Shown one piece after another: positions 45,811-57,068 of a stretch of DNA of 64,000 bases. The translations under genes were made by a program, and so were the position numbers. Numbering within the stretch: position 1 is the first letter of the stretch; every line of letters begins with the position of its first letter. The DNA is from Platanthera guangdongensis (taxonomy: Eukaryota > Streptophyta > Magnoliopsida > Asparagales > Orchidaceae): assembly GCA_039583875.1 (NCBI GenBank), contig CM077166.1:77912564-77976563 (forward strand). Direction: 5' to 3'. The notes beneath the pieces are model-generated. The model made no database searches. It was not told where the DNA came from and worked only from the letters and a program-made list of their open reading frames with translations.

Positions 45811-47391
45811 TTACTTTACCTTAGGAACCCAAATCATATTGGGTCCTAGGTTTCTATTAGCATGAGCACGCAACTGCCTTCCTTCAGAAAACCTGTCCGG
45901 AAGACTACCCCTGTCCCTAGAACATGGATAACCCCTCGCTGTGGGCACAGAGGGATTGTGCCAACAGTCAATCGCAAAGTGTCCCACTTTGCCGCAGCAC
46001 CAACAAGAGTGAATGTTGTATCGCCGTTTTTGACCTGAACTAGTGACTGATGTAGTCACGGTCCTAGGTCTAAAAGGGATAGGGCATGTTCTTGTCGCAC
46101 AAATTCCTCTTCCATCGAGGCATGAGGAAGGGTGAAATGAATGCATGATGTGGGCGTTATGAGGCCGAGAAGGTGGTGCCATTCTTTCAGACATCTTCCT
46201 TGCTGGGGCTCCATGAAGCCTGACATCCTGACTTCTATTCTCCCTATCCTGTGTCCTCGAATGGAGAGAATTCCTCTGTGGACTAGGACATGCAGATCCA
46301 CACTTTGTTGTGGCAGTGGCCGTGAATACAAAGGGCTCAGAATGAGCCTTAGGTATTTCCTCATGGGTTGCCATGACGCCTCTTGCACTATGGGCGATTC
46401 CACATGGGGACAATTCACCCTTGCAGTGACCACGATTATTCCTGTGGTCATACCTGAAGGCATGATGAGTTGCCTTCCCGCTTGGAGTGGGAGGTCGGAA
46501 CACCGTTTCCCCATTTCTCCATCCCTGGATAATCCGGGAGATCCACCCGGTTTCTTGTTTTCTCTTTATAGCATCAACTTTGGAAAAGTTAGATACTATA
46601 CGTTTCTCATTTTCTAGACTATTCTCTAGAGCTGAGATCTTAGAGTCCTTGACCTTGTTGGACGCCAATTGGAGAACCAACAAGATCTTCAGTCGAGCAA
46701 TCTCTCGAGCTTGCTCCTCAGCAAGTAGATTGCTTTCCTGAAGGGCTCTCTTCAGGGAATCAGTATTTTCTGGAGGGGAGCAGTTTCTGTCTTCAAAAAA
46801 GTCAAAAGATGTGGGACAGGATGAAGATGATACCTGCTCATCTGGGTTATTGTCATTAGAATCAGTGACCAATGTTTCGTCCTCGTCGGAGTTGCTTTCC
46901 TCACTATCTTCTTCAGTCTCTGACAAGGATACTGGAGCTCTGATGCAATCCGAAGGATCCTTGCATTCATCTTCAGAGGTGAGGACTCCCACATACGCTT
47001 CATCCTCTGATTGGCAGCATATTTCAGCATTCTCTGACCCCCCCCCCCCCCCATCAGCTCTGAGATCGTCATCCACAGAGATTTAGCCGTTTTACATTTT
47101 TCCAACCTGGAGTGAGAGGCTCCAGACCAGACATCCATAATAATTTGTCGAATCCTCTGGTCCAGTTGGAAAAGTGAGAGTTCCATCTCTGTCATCTCAG
47201 CAATGCACATGGGCACTTGGATCCCCGAGTCGGAGGTCTTCATGGGGATAAACGGACCCTCTTCCAAGGATGAGGGATGCTCGTGGATCGATGGCATCCA
47301 GGTGAAATAATACTCTCATCCTCCAGATGGGATAATAATCCTTTGATCATGCAGGGAGTTTGAGTGGCAATACGTCATAATCCAGATCCAT
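45811..47391 (-). pseudogene. gag-like gene of the SIRE-like element (frame changes, knuckle kept)
   Basis: ATG at 47391 is followed by a frame change. The segment YYPIWRMRVLFHLDAID fits the W..RM.. region of copia Gags. LEKCKTAKSLWMTISEL (capsid CTAK..W motif) then runs into a 15-base G run (47038-47052), where the frame changes. The following frame (421 codons) has an acidic Ser-rich part, a leucine-rich helical part (ARLKILLVLQLASNKVKD), a basic region and a CX2CX4HX4C knuckle (CWCCGKVGHFAIDC), and ends at NMIWVPKVK. In SIRE polyproteins an IWVPK motif stands just before protease, so the gene ends where pol should begin. The capsid middle is missing compared with full SIRE Gags. Confidence 0.75.
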
Positions 47392-47451
47392 GCTTCTGAC
47401 ACTGGTGGCAGGATTCTGCTCAAGGTGTTAACCTTTTTGAAGAGCAACCTC

Positions 47452-47463
47452 GCTCTGATACCA
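47452..47463 (-). other. Primer-binding site of the SIRE-like element
   Basis: The minus strand reads TGGTATCAGAGC, the full initiator Met-tRNA complement, two bases after the LTR. Confidence 0.93.
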
Positions 47464-47465
47464 CT

Positions 47466-49070
47466 TGAAAGTCCACCTAGTGTCGGCTATGTGCACCTAT
47501 GGGGGGGGGGGGATAGGTGACGTGTGGTTCTTTTGCAGAATTTACAGATGTACCTGCACAATAAAAACAACAGACACAGCACACAGAATACACAGCAAAT
47601 TTATAGTGGTTCCCCGACTTGGGTACATCCACTTTCCCCCCTTCGACCTATCTCCCCAACAAGGGACGACTCGGTCACTTCACCAACGGGATTGAAATCC
47701 AATCCCTGCACTAACGGAAGGAGCCCTTCCACACGTGAGAGTCAACACTCCCACAAATCGGGTTGCACCCAACCCTTACAACACGGAACAAAAGTTCCTT
47801 TACAATAAAATAAAAGTAGAATGTACACGTGATACAAACTTCTCTTGGAGACTCCGGTGTTCCTCTTTGTTCGACGATGAGTTCTTGAAGTCGATGAAGA
47901 GTCTACGACCTTGGTCTCTCTTGGAGAAGATCTCCCCGGAACCGGCGGCGGCACACGAGCGGCAGCAAGCTTCGGGATCGGCGGCTACGATGAAAAGCGG
48001 CTGCAGAACTTGGAGATCTAAACTTCGTAGCGAAGCAAGCTAGGTCTACCAACGGTCACTCTAGGATCAGTCGTCTCGATCGATTAGGACGGGGGAGTTT
48101 TCCCGGTCAACAAATCGAGAGACAAGAGATCTCCGGATAGACGCGTGAGACTCAAGCCTTGCTAAGCTTCTGTCACCGGAGATCGGGAAGAAGAGCGATC
48201 AGCAGCGGCGACCACTTCACGCGAGCGGCGGCGGCGGAGCGGAGCGATTTCGCGAAGTTAGGGTTACGTCGCCGCCGGATTTTCTTTCTTTCTTATCCGT
48301 GGATTTACTGTTCAAAATACCTGTGTATAAATACTGTAGGATTCTCAAATATGACCGTTTGTGGGACCCACAAATGAAATCCCCAAAATCCGGTTCAAAC
48401 AAATCCAGAAGCAGAATCCGGTTCAGCAGCATTCTGAGAAAACGCCAAGTAAAAATCGGTGAGAATCGCAGACGATTCTCGACGAATCGGCGAGAATCAC
48501 CAAGTGATTCTCGACGATTCGTCGAGAATCGTTTGTGATTCTCGTCGAATCACTTGTCGATTCTCAACGAATTGGACTTTGTATTCATGGGCTGCTAGAC
48601 CACTGGATCGGCGGGAATCACAAGTGATTCTCGCCGAATCTTACTTGGCCCATTTTGAGATGGCCAGAAGGAGTCGGCGAGAATCACTGATGATTCTCGC
48701 CGATTCGGCGAGAATCACTTGGTGATTCTCGTCGAATTTGCCTTAGACGATTTTTCGTCTTCCACCTAGGAGCTGCTCCTTGAACCTCCATGCTCCTTGT
48801 CTTCTCTTGCATATGAGCGGCCCTGTACTTGAAAGTAAGTGCACTCCAATAGAGAGAGTACACATAGGCCAACACACTGATCTGCTCAACGAGGGATTAC
48901 GTCGTGCAGACCCGTGTATATTGACCTACTGCACCCTGACATTGGTGTGCACTTAGCGTGGAGAGACTGCAAGTACAACTTAAAATGTTTCGTCAAATAC
49001 ATTGTGAATTCATCTTAGCTTGACAGGGGGCTTCCTCAAATCTAGGTAATCGTGGATACAATACCCAACA
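47466..49070 (-). repeat. 5' LTR of the SIRE-like element (1605 bp)
   Basis: Almost identical to 40554-42185. Substitutions were seen near 47877, 48105 and 48321. It lacks one 31-bp palindromic unit, has five more G in a run at about 47500, and one fewer C near 48652. Confidence 0.93.
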
Positions 49071-49498
49071 GTTGGCGATTGGGTGTACTTGAAGATTAAG
49101 CCGTTCAAGGATGTCTTGCGAGTGCGACGATTGAAGAAGCTAAGCCCGAGGTATCTTAGACCGTTTGAGGTTCTAGAGCGGATTGGTGAATCATCTTATC
49201 GATTGAGGCTATTAGTGGAGCTAAGTGGTCTACATGATGTATTTCATATATCGGTGCTGCGGAAGACGGTGCAAGAGCCTTCACAAGTGATTGCGGTCGA
49301 TCAAGTGCCGGTCGATAATGGGTTGACGACGAAGGTCAAGCCTGTACGAATTGAGGACTCAGAAGTCAAGCGGCTACACAACAAAGAGATCAGGATGGTC
49401 AAGGTCCGTTGGGACAATTGCGGTCGGGAAGAGCTCTCTTGGGAGCGAGAGCAGACCATGCTTGAGGAGTACCTAGAGTTATTCCACTCAGGCACCGT
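49071..49498 (+). pseudogene. pol of gypsy-3, last part: integrase C-terminus and chromodomain
   Basis: Continues the frame cut at 40553: GDWVYLKIKPFKDVL, the GPY/F-like LSPRYLRPFEVLERIG and SGLHDVFHISVLRK, then a chromodomain with MVKVRWDNCGREELSWERE near the end. It closes around EYLELFHSG, where relatives end. The chromodomain would guide integration to marked chromatin. Confidence 0.9.
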
Positions 49499-49551
49499 TT
49501 TAGTTTTGTGTTATTTTTCCCTTTTCTGTAATTTTGGGACGAAATTCTTTT

Positions 49552-49561
49552 AAGAGGGAGA
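49552..49561 (+). other. Polypurine tract of gypsy-3
   Basis: AAGAGGGAGA lies four bases before the 3' LTR start TGTAACGCCCC. Confidence 0.75.
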
Positions 49562-50755
49562 GAGTTGTAACGCCCCGAAACTCAAAAGAGCGACTAGTGG
49601 CATTTTGAGCCAAGTTTGGAACTTGGCAGGGGTCACACAGCCTGGGACATGGGTGAGTCCCAGGGCGTGTCGTGCTCGGGTCGACGATCTGGCTGAGAGG
49701 TCGGCGAATTTTGGAGTCGACGATCGTCGAGCAACGAACATGGCCTGGGACACGGGTGTGTCACAGGTCGTGTCCTTCACGGGTTGAAGTCGGACTGTGG
49801 CATGGTTGTTACACAGGGTCAACACACGGGCCGTGTCGGGTAGACACGAGCGTGTCAATTAGGACACGGGCGTGTCCAAGACCCGTGTTCTTCTCGAGTT
49901 GGTGTTGGTCCTGTGTCGATGGAGGAACATGCCCGGGAACACGGGCGTGTACTGGATGACACGGGCGTGTCAGGTCAAACACGGGCGTGTCGGGTGCCGG
50001 TGTTCTTTTCGGGACGCGTCAGTTTCGACGACAAATGGGGAACACGGCCCTGGATACGGGCGTGTCACATGCCGTGTTCGGCTCAGATTTTGGATTTCAG
50101 CTCCGGATCGTGGCCGTCCGTTTCCTTATTTTGGGATCTAACGGTCTGGAACTGTTCTTGCTTTTATATACCCGGTTTATGGCTTAGAAAACCCCATTTT
50201 ACTTGGGTTATTCTCTTTCTAAAGTCTAGAGAGAGGGGAGAGCAAGGAAGAAGAAAGGAGGCTACATCCAGTCACCGACGGAGCTTCGGAGCTCCAAATC
50301 GCAAGCCGACTTCGGATTTACGGAGGCAAGGAGATTGCGGTGTTTTTCATCCGCATACATTTCCATGGCGCCAAGGAAAAATGCTAGGGTAACGATTCTC
50401 ATCCTAGGACATGTGAAATCCTCTTTTCCTTTGCATAGGAAGCCCGCTCTCGCGAGTTTGCGATGAGTTGAGGCGTTCCTTCGGGTAGACATGAATAGTC
50501 CCTGTTGTGTACGTGTAGAGTCCGTAATCGAGAACGGGCATAGGCATGATGTGTGAAGCCTACCTAGACAAGTTGGTCTGTATTGGTGATGTTGCATTGC
50601 ATGAATGGCCGGAGAAGACTCCGTGCGAATGTTTATTTTTCGGGTTTTCAACGCGGTAGATTGCAACAGGGAGCCTTGGGGACAAACCCCAAGGTGCCCC
50701 CGGAAAACTGGGCAGATACGTGATTCTGCCAACATGGTGGCCTGAGAGCCAACTT

Positions 50756-52521
50756 TGTTGGGAACATTGGAATATATGTACCAGATTTGAAGAAGCCTCA
50801 CCCTACTCAATGATATACATCAAGGTGTATTTGATATGCTTTGAGTTTATTTGTGCAGGTTAAGTAACTGCAGGATTGCAGGAAAAGTTTCTAAGTCCAT
50901 GTGTCGACACCTAGAGATGCAGTGTCGACACTTAAGAAGGCTTGTGTCGACACCTAGAGAATCTGTGTCGACACTTGGAGTAACTGTGTCGACGCCAGGA
51001 AGGCAGAGTCGACACCAAAAGAAAAGTGTCGACACATACAGGCTATGTCAACACACTGTGAAGAATTGTCAACATAAGATGTGTCGACACTTAGAGCCAG
51101 TGTCGACACCCAAAGAAACTTTGTCGACATCAAATGTGTCGACACCAGGAGGCTGTGTCGACACTCAGCAACCATCAACAAAGTTGAAGTACTTGTGTCG
51201 ACACAAAGGAGATGTGTCGACACTCGACAAGTTTCAACACATAAAGGCATGTGTCGACACAAAGGAGATGTGTCGACACACAGCAGAATTCAACAAAGTA
51301 TTAAAGAAGAAGTATTTGTGTCGACACACTCAACCAGTGTCGACACATTCAACAGAAGGCCTGTGTCGACACACAGAATCAGTGTCGACACATTCTGAAG
51401 AAGCAGTGTCAAGAAGCTGTTACAACAACACAAGGAGTTGTGTCGACATCATCAAGGCTAGTGTCGACACTTAGTCCACTTGTGTCGACACTTGGTCTAT
51501 TTGTGTCGACACATAAAGACTATCTGTCTCGACACTTTCAGACAGTGACAGTGATTTCAAGAAGTGACTGGATGACTTGGCAGCTGCCATTTCAACCGGT
51601 CAACTGCAACTGTCAGAGCTGTCAGAAGGTTGTTAGAAACCGGATCAGCCGGTTACCTTGGAGGAAGACTATTTAAAGACCTTTCTCCTTCGACAGAAAG
51701 TATGATCAATGAATTGAAAAACAACACAAAAAAAGAAGAAGACCTTCAAGAGAAGATCTAAGAAGTTGGAGAGAGAGAGCTCCTTCTAAGAAGAACTGCT
51801 GTTGAACCAGGCTGATAAGTAAGATTCAGATTGAGATCTGATTCACAAGACAGAAGTTGATTGAAGATCATCTTCAGGAGATTCAACCCTACTGTGTTCT
51901 AATTCAAGAAGCTTTGAAGAAAGCCAAGGGAGGTTGATCTCTGCCAAATTCATCCAAGAACTCATCAAGAAGCCAGTCAACTCATCTCTCTCTTTCAGAG
52001 TTGTGGTTATTTACTTTGTAAACTTTATTTTCTGTAGGATCCTAAGGGATCTGAGCTGTAAGCCTATTTTATAAAGGCTGGGTGTAGGAGATTCTATTCT
52101 CTGAGTGTAGGCCTTGATTGAAGGCTGAGGTAGGGCTGTTTAGCCTGAGTGTAGGTCTTGGTGAAGACTGAGTGGTAGGGCTTTGTGCCTGAGTTGTAGG
52201 AGTGAGGTCACTCTGAGTTGTAGGAACCTGTTTGTGGTTCTGAGTTGTAAGATCTGAGGATCTGAGAAGAAGTGGAGAAGTTATGCCGAATCTAGTACAC
52301 TACTAGATAGGCGAAGGGGGAAAGTGGATGTACCCAGACCTTGGGGAACCACTATAATCCTGTGTGCACTCTGTGTATGTTTGATTGTATGGTTGTTGTG
52401 TTGTGATAATTGTAGAATTGCATTTACTGTACAGTATTTCTGCCTTTAAAGTCAAAAAGAAAAAGAACACCTATTCACCCCCCCCCCCACCCCTCTAGGT
52501 GGTTAGGCACTATTTCTTTCA
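50756..52521 (+). mobile_element. Solo LTR, SIRE-like family with GTGTCGACAC array (1766 bp)
   Basis: Starts TGTTGGGAACATTGG, ends TTTCTTTCA, and is flanked by AACTT at 50751-50755 and 52522-52526. No internal region is present, so the two LTRs of a full insertion have recombined. It is the same family as the LTR at 60322-62460, in opposite orientation: both share the GTGTCGACAC array, the TCACCCCCC end region and the GGTACATATATTCCAA-type outer end. A TATTTAAAG box is near 51669. Confidence 0.93.
50898..51540. repeat. Dense array of the 10-bp palindrome GTGTCGACAC
   Basis: About thirty copies of GTGTCGACAC or TGTCGACA with one-base variants, in 640 bp, spaced roughly 15-35 bp apart by unrelated sequence. 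It lies upstream of the TATA-like box, in the U3 part of the LTR. Confidence 0.92.
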
Positions 52522-53417
52522 AACTTGCACATAACCGGGTTATGTGAAGTGTGTGATCGGTTTGGGAGTCGGGGAAGTTTAACCTGCGCCCATGTCTTAA
52601 GGTGACAGGGCGGTGTGAGCAACGGGTTAGGCGGAACCGTACCAGCTCTATGCCGTTCGGTAAAGAGACCTAACGGTACAAGGCACTTGTCGTTGGCATA
52701 GATGGAGGGTCTTAGGCATTGGCCAGAAAGACCAAATGTTGACGAGATATTGCCGTCCAAGGGGCGGTGGTGATTCAGCGGACTTTGACCGTGTTCACCG
52801 AGAATGTGCCCTGAGAGCACGAGGTGTGAGGTCGTGTGTGTCCATGTCTGTGATGAAGTGTTTATTCACTATACTGCTTAGTTATGCTAACAAAGTGCAG
52901 GGAAAGAGCATCGCCGCCCCGATTATGGGGGCGAGATCGTTATAATTTGGTCAGCATAGCTGACCATTGCTTTTGTTTGCCACCGTTGCGGTGGATTGTT
53001 GCTTGCAGGTGCTGCGGAGCCGAGCAGTAAATAGCGGGCTAAAGCCCAAGTTGTTGAGCCGGCACTCGAAGGCCAAATTTTGAGTGTTTACTTATTTTAT
53101 TCATATGTGACCGACCTGCGTGCCGTGGTATGGAAGACACATTTTATTTGAGTAAACAATTGTAAGGCCTTAAGGCCTTTGTACTTGTGTATTGTACGTT
53201 CATTCATGTTGGTTTGAGTAGTGAACATTCATGCTTATGGTTGGGTTCTAAATTTGTAACTATTAAATTGTTTCCGCTAAAATGACTTTGTGTAGGATGT
53301 CGGTTATTAGTTGGATGGTATTCCATTGAGTAACCACCCGGGCTATCTGTGGTATATGGCGTCGGGCCCCGGCTGGACCTACTGCTATATGTTATACGAC
53401 GGATAGGGGGTGTTACA

Positions 53418-54685
53418 CGTGACCTCTCCCTCAGCCGCGCGCCGGCGCCCGCTCCCTCGGGCTCGCGCTGACGGCCGAGGGGGAGCGGTAGGCGCAGCCG
53501 CTCTCTCGGTCGCACCGGCGGCGGAGGGGGAGCGGCCGACGCGGTCGCTCCCTCGGCCGTGCGCCGGCGGTTGAGGGGACTGCCGGCGATGGAAAGAGGA
53601 GGGGGAGGCCGTCATCGGGGATGACGCCGACCATCCGACGCCGGCGAGGCGACGTGCGCGGCGATTTTGTTGTTATGCGTGATGGGATCAGCGCTCAAGG
53701 GGGATCATACACGGTGATCACGCATGTGGCCAAACCCATGATCTCACTATTTTTGATGAAGATCATGAGAGTGTGGTTATGCGCACATACATCATTATAA
53801 AAGGATGATGTTATATATAAACCGCTTTTGGATATGTACAAACCAATTTTTAAAGGTTTTTAGGTCCTTAAAAAATACTATATACAAACCAACTTAAATA
53901 CTCAAAAAATCAATTTTTCTCATTTCTGGCCTAAGTCTCACGAGATGTTTGCCCGCTCCCGATACCCCGCCGCATACACCTCCCGATATCTCTTGTAACG
54001 ATCATGCTAAAGTCTCCGTCACACAATGGAGCCTTGGCGGCGAAAGCATCCCCCCGGTTGGTGATCTCTCATATTCGGTTCGCCCGCTCCTGATACCCAT
54101 CCACATACACCTCCCGATCACTCCTATTTGGTTCCTCGCGACAACCTTCGTCGCCCCTCGATATCGTCTCGCCGACGTGTAACGGAGATTCTCTAAAATT
54201 GACAGTCTAGTGCTTACCTGTAGCCGAAATGTTTCTTCCTACTCTAGCACTGTTCACAATTTAACAAGATTTAAAATATTTATACGACCTATTGATTTTT
54301 GTAAGAAAAAAATTAATACCTCACGAGCTAGTATTATTAAGTGATTTTTTAAAAAAATAATTTTTTTATTTTGTGCTAGTTTGTATATAACCATTAGGTT
54401 TGTGTATAACAAATTTATATTTGCACTGATTTGTATATAGTAATGATTTGTATATAGTAAAAAATGATTTATATATAACACCACCCTTATAAAAATGAAT
54501 CTCATTCACAACAATAATATTTCTTACTTTTGTTTAAACGATTCAACTCTGATTTAATCCATCTAACTGGTTCAATCATAAATTTCTCCTAAAATCGGTT
54601 CCATCTCTATTCAAGGGCTCCCAGTTGAAGTCCCGAGATTTTTTTTAATATACAAGTAGTCGTGCACGGGGGACCACGTGCGGGC
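53418..54685. other. Unassigned flank right of gypsy-3
   Basis: 53418-53600 is a GC-rich imperfect tandem repeat with CTCCCTCGGCC and GAGCGGCC words, and matches the flank left of gypsy-3 in style. 53950-54120 holds two imperfect copies, about 135 bp apart, of a segment starting CCCGCTCC and ending ATACACCTCCCGAT. 54240-54500 is AT-rich with repeated GATTTGTATATAGTAA-like words. No gene was recognised. Confidence 0.5.
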
Positions 54686-55075
54686 AACATTGGTCGAGGG
54701 TGCGACATTCGTCGTGGGTGCGATATTCGTCGAGGGGGCGACATTCGTTGAGGGGGCGACATTTGTCGTGGATGTGACATTCGTCGTGGGGGCGACATTT
54801 GTCGAGGGGGTGACATTCGTCGTGGGTGCGACATTTGTCGAGGGGGAGACATTCGTCGTGAGTGCAACATTTATCGAGGGGCCAACATTCATCGTGGGTG
54901 CGACATTTGTCGAGGGGGCGACATTTGTCGTGGGTGCGACATTTGTCGAGGGGGTGACATTCGTCGCGGGTGCGACATTCGTCACGGGTGCGACATTTGT
55001 CATGGGAGTGTCATTTGATAATGTTGTAACATTTGTCGTGGTGACGACATTCGTCGCGGGGGCGACATTTGTCGG
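54686..55075. repeat. 18-bp minisatellite, left part (GCGACATTCGTCG core)
   Basis: About 21 units of 18 bp built on GCGACATTYGTCG followed by AGGG or TGGG; the AGGG and TGGG types often alternate, giving a 36-bp higher-order period. One plus frame reads hexapeptide repeats of the ATFVEG/ATFVVG type, and minus frames read TNVAPS-type repeats. The array continues at 56777 after a solo LTR. Confidence 0.9.
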
Positions 55076-56771
55076 TGAAAGTCCACCTAGTGTCAGCTAT
55101 GTGCACCTATGGGGGGGGAATAGGTGACGAGTAGCGCTTTTGCGGAATTTACGAACGTACCTGCACAATAAAAATAAAAAGCACAGCACACAGAATACAC
55201 AGGCAATTTATAGTGGTTCCCCAACTTGGGTACATCCACTTTCCCCCTTCGACCTATCTCCCCAACAAGGGACGACTCGGTCACTTCTCCAACGGGATTG
55301 AAATCCAATCCCTGCACTACCGGAAGGAACCCTTCCACACGTGAGAGTCAACACTCCCACAAAACGGGTTGCACTCAACCCTTACAACACGGAACAAAAG
55401 TTCCTTTACAACTAAAGAAAATATAGAATGTACACGAGATACAAACTTCTTTTGGAGACTACGGTGTTCCTCTTCGTTCGACGACGTGTTCTTGAAGTCG
55501 ATGAAGAGTCTACAACCTCGGTCTCTCTTGGAGAGGATCTCCCCGGAACCGGCGGCGGCACACGAGCGGCGGCTAGCTTCGGGATCGGCGGCTACGATGA
55601 TGAGCGGCTGCTGAACTTGGAGATCCAAACTTCGTAGCAAAGCAAACTAGGTCTACCAACGGTCACTCTAGGATCGGTCGTCTCGATCGATTCGGACGAA
55701 GGAGATTTTCCCGGTCAACAAATCGAGAGACAAGAGATCTCTGGATAGACACGTGAGACACAAGCTTTGCTAAGCTTCTGTCGCCGGAGATCACGAAGGA
55801 ATCTCGAATGTTGACGGCGACCTACTTGCCCGAGCGCGACGGCGGCGGAGGAGAGAAATCGCGAATCTAGGGTTACGTCGCGGCTGAGCTTCTTTTTCTT
55901 TCTCCTTTTTACTGTTCAAAATACTGGAATATATATACTATAGATAATTCCAATATGACCGTTTGTGGGACCCACACTAGAAATTCCTAAGTCCGGTTCA
56001 AACTAGTCTAGAGGCAGAATCCGGTCCAGCAGCAACCTGAGAAAACGCTAAGTGAAAATCGGCGAGAATCGCAGGCGATTCTCGACGAATCGGCGAGAAT
56101 CACCAAGTGATTCTCGACGATTCGTCGAGAATCGTTAGTGATTCTCGCCGAATCACTTATTGATTCTCAACGAATTTCACTTTGTATACATGAGCTGCTT
56201 GGCCACTGGTTCGGCGAGAATCACTAGTGATTCTCGCCGAATCTTACTTGGCACCATTTTGAGGTAGCCAGAAGGAGTCGGCGAGAATCACTAGTGATTC
56301 TCGTCGAATCGGCGAGAATCACTTGGTGATTCTCGTCGAATCGGCGAGAATCACTTGGTGATTCTCGTCGAATCGGCGAGAATCACTTGGTGATTCTCGT
56401 CGAATCGGCGAGAATCACTTGGTGATTCTCGTCGAATTTTCCTTGGACGAATTTTCGTCTTCCACCCTGGAGCTGCTCCTTGACCCATCCATGCTCCTTG
56501 TCTTCTCTTGCATATGAACGGCCCTGTACTTGAAAGTAAGTGCACTCTAATAGAGAGAGTACACGTAGGCCAACACACTGATCTGCTCAACGAGGGATTA
56601 CGTCTTGCAGACCCGTGTATATTGACCTACTGCACCCTGACATTAGTGTGCACTTAGCGTGGAGGAGCTGCAAGTACAATTTAAGATGTTTCATCAAATA
56701 CATTGTGAATTCATCTTAGCTTGACAGGTGGCTTCCTCAAATCTAGGTAATCGTGGATACAATACCCAACA
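55076..56771 (-). mobile_element. Solo LTR of the family seen at 40554-49070 (1696 bp)
   Basis: In the plus direction it reads TGAAAGTCCACC to ATACCCAACA, flanked by GTCGG at 55071-55075 and 56772-56776. It is clearly more diverged from the 40554 and 47466 copies than they are from each other. Its palindromic array is expanded: about five consecutive copies of a 31-33-bp unit with CGGCGAGAATCACTTGGTGA at 56280-56437. Confidence 0.93.
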
Positions 56772-56776
56772 GTCGG

Positions 56777-56880
56777 GGGCGACATTTGGCGGGGGCGACA
56801 TTCGGCAGGGGCGACATTTGTCGCGGGGGCGACAATTATCGCAGGGGAGACATTGGTCGTGGGGGCAACATCGGTCATGC
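56777..56880. repeat. 18-bp minisatellite, right part
   Basis: About six more GGGGCGACATTTG-type units, the first two shortened to about 16 bp. The break is exactly at the solo LTR and its GTCGG duplication. Confidence 0.85.
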
Positions 56881-57068
56881 GCGGTGATATAGTTTATGCT
56901 CTCAGATATCGATCGTGGACGGAGATAACGGTTGCAAAAGCTTCCAAACATGTCTAGAAGAAGTAATACAATGAATATATATTCATAAAAGTACACTGAA
57001 TACAAAAACAAAAGAAAAAATACAGTTCTTGAATATTGCAAATGTTACATTCATCCATACAATCTATG
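56881..57068 (-). other. Helitron 3' side, terminus not identified
   Basis: An AT-rich stretch after the RepHel stop codon. No convincing CTRR end with a preceding hairpin was recognised, so the Helitron border is unknown. Confidence 0.35.

Larger units (their letters stand above)
40554..49070 (-). mobile_element. Pol-less SIRE-like LTR retrotransposon with gag and ORF2 (recent insertion)
   Basis: 8517 bp, on the minus strand. LTRs at 49070-47466 and 42185-40554; initiator-Met primer site; a gag-like gene (47391-45811); an unrecognised kilobase; ORF2 (44746-42447); and a polypurine tract. No RT, RNase H, integrase or intact protease is seen, so mobility would need proteins from a relative. 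LTR family features and a Gag ending in NMIWVPKVK point to the SIRE/Maximus lineage of Ty1/copia. The LTR pair differs by 3 substitutions in about 1600 aligned bases plus one 31-bp repeat unit and two homopolymer changes, so insertion was recent. Confidence 0.88.
34059..53417 (+). mobile_element. Ty3/gypsy chromovirus gypsy-3 with two younger insertions
   Basis: LTR (34059-36160), primer site, gag, protease, RT, RNase H, first part of integrase, the SIRE-like insertion, end of integrase and chromodomain, polypurine tract, and LTR (49566-53417, holding a solo LTR). The coding order defines a Tekay/Del-like chromovirus. Without the insertions it is about 9 kb. The flanking 5-mers are CGCAG and CGTGA, which differ at three positions, all transitions, so the target duplication is decayed or absent. 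LTR differences are mostly transitions. Confidence 0.9.
49566..53417 (+). repeat. 3' LTR of gypsy-3, split by a solo LTR
   Basis: TGTAACGCCCCGAAAC to GGGTGTTACA. Without the insertion and its duplicated AACTT it is 2081 bp, close to the 2102 bp of the 5' LTR. The uninterrupted target sequence (GAGAGCCAACTTGCAC) is visible in the 5' LTR near 35259, which confirms the insertion. Confidence 0.92.

Noticed and set aside
50851..51474. A 207-codon open frame across the GTGTCGACAC array, and similar frames at 61480-62365
   Set aside because: The frames follow the repeat words, lie inside LTR U3 regions, and are not kept between the two LTRs of the family.
34059..53417. An endogenous pararetrovirus among the gypsy-like coding regions
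   Set aside because: All three gypsy elements have LTRs, an integrase and a chromodomain and lack a movement protein, so they are LTR retrotransposons.
54678..55127. A 149-codon open frame of hexapeptide repeats on the plus strand and a similar one on the minus strand
   Set aside because: Both frames are open because the 18-bp unit is a multiple of three. There is no start context, conserved flank or domain, so it is annotated as a minisatellite.
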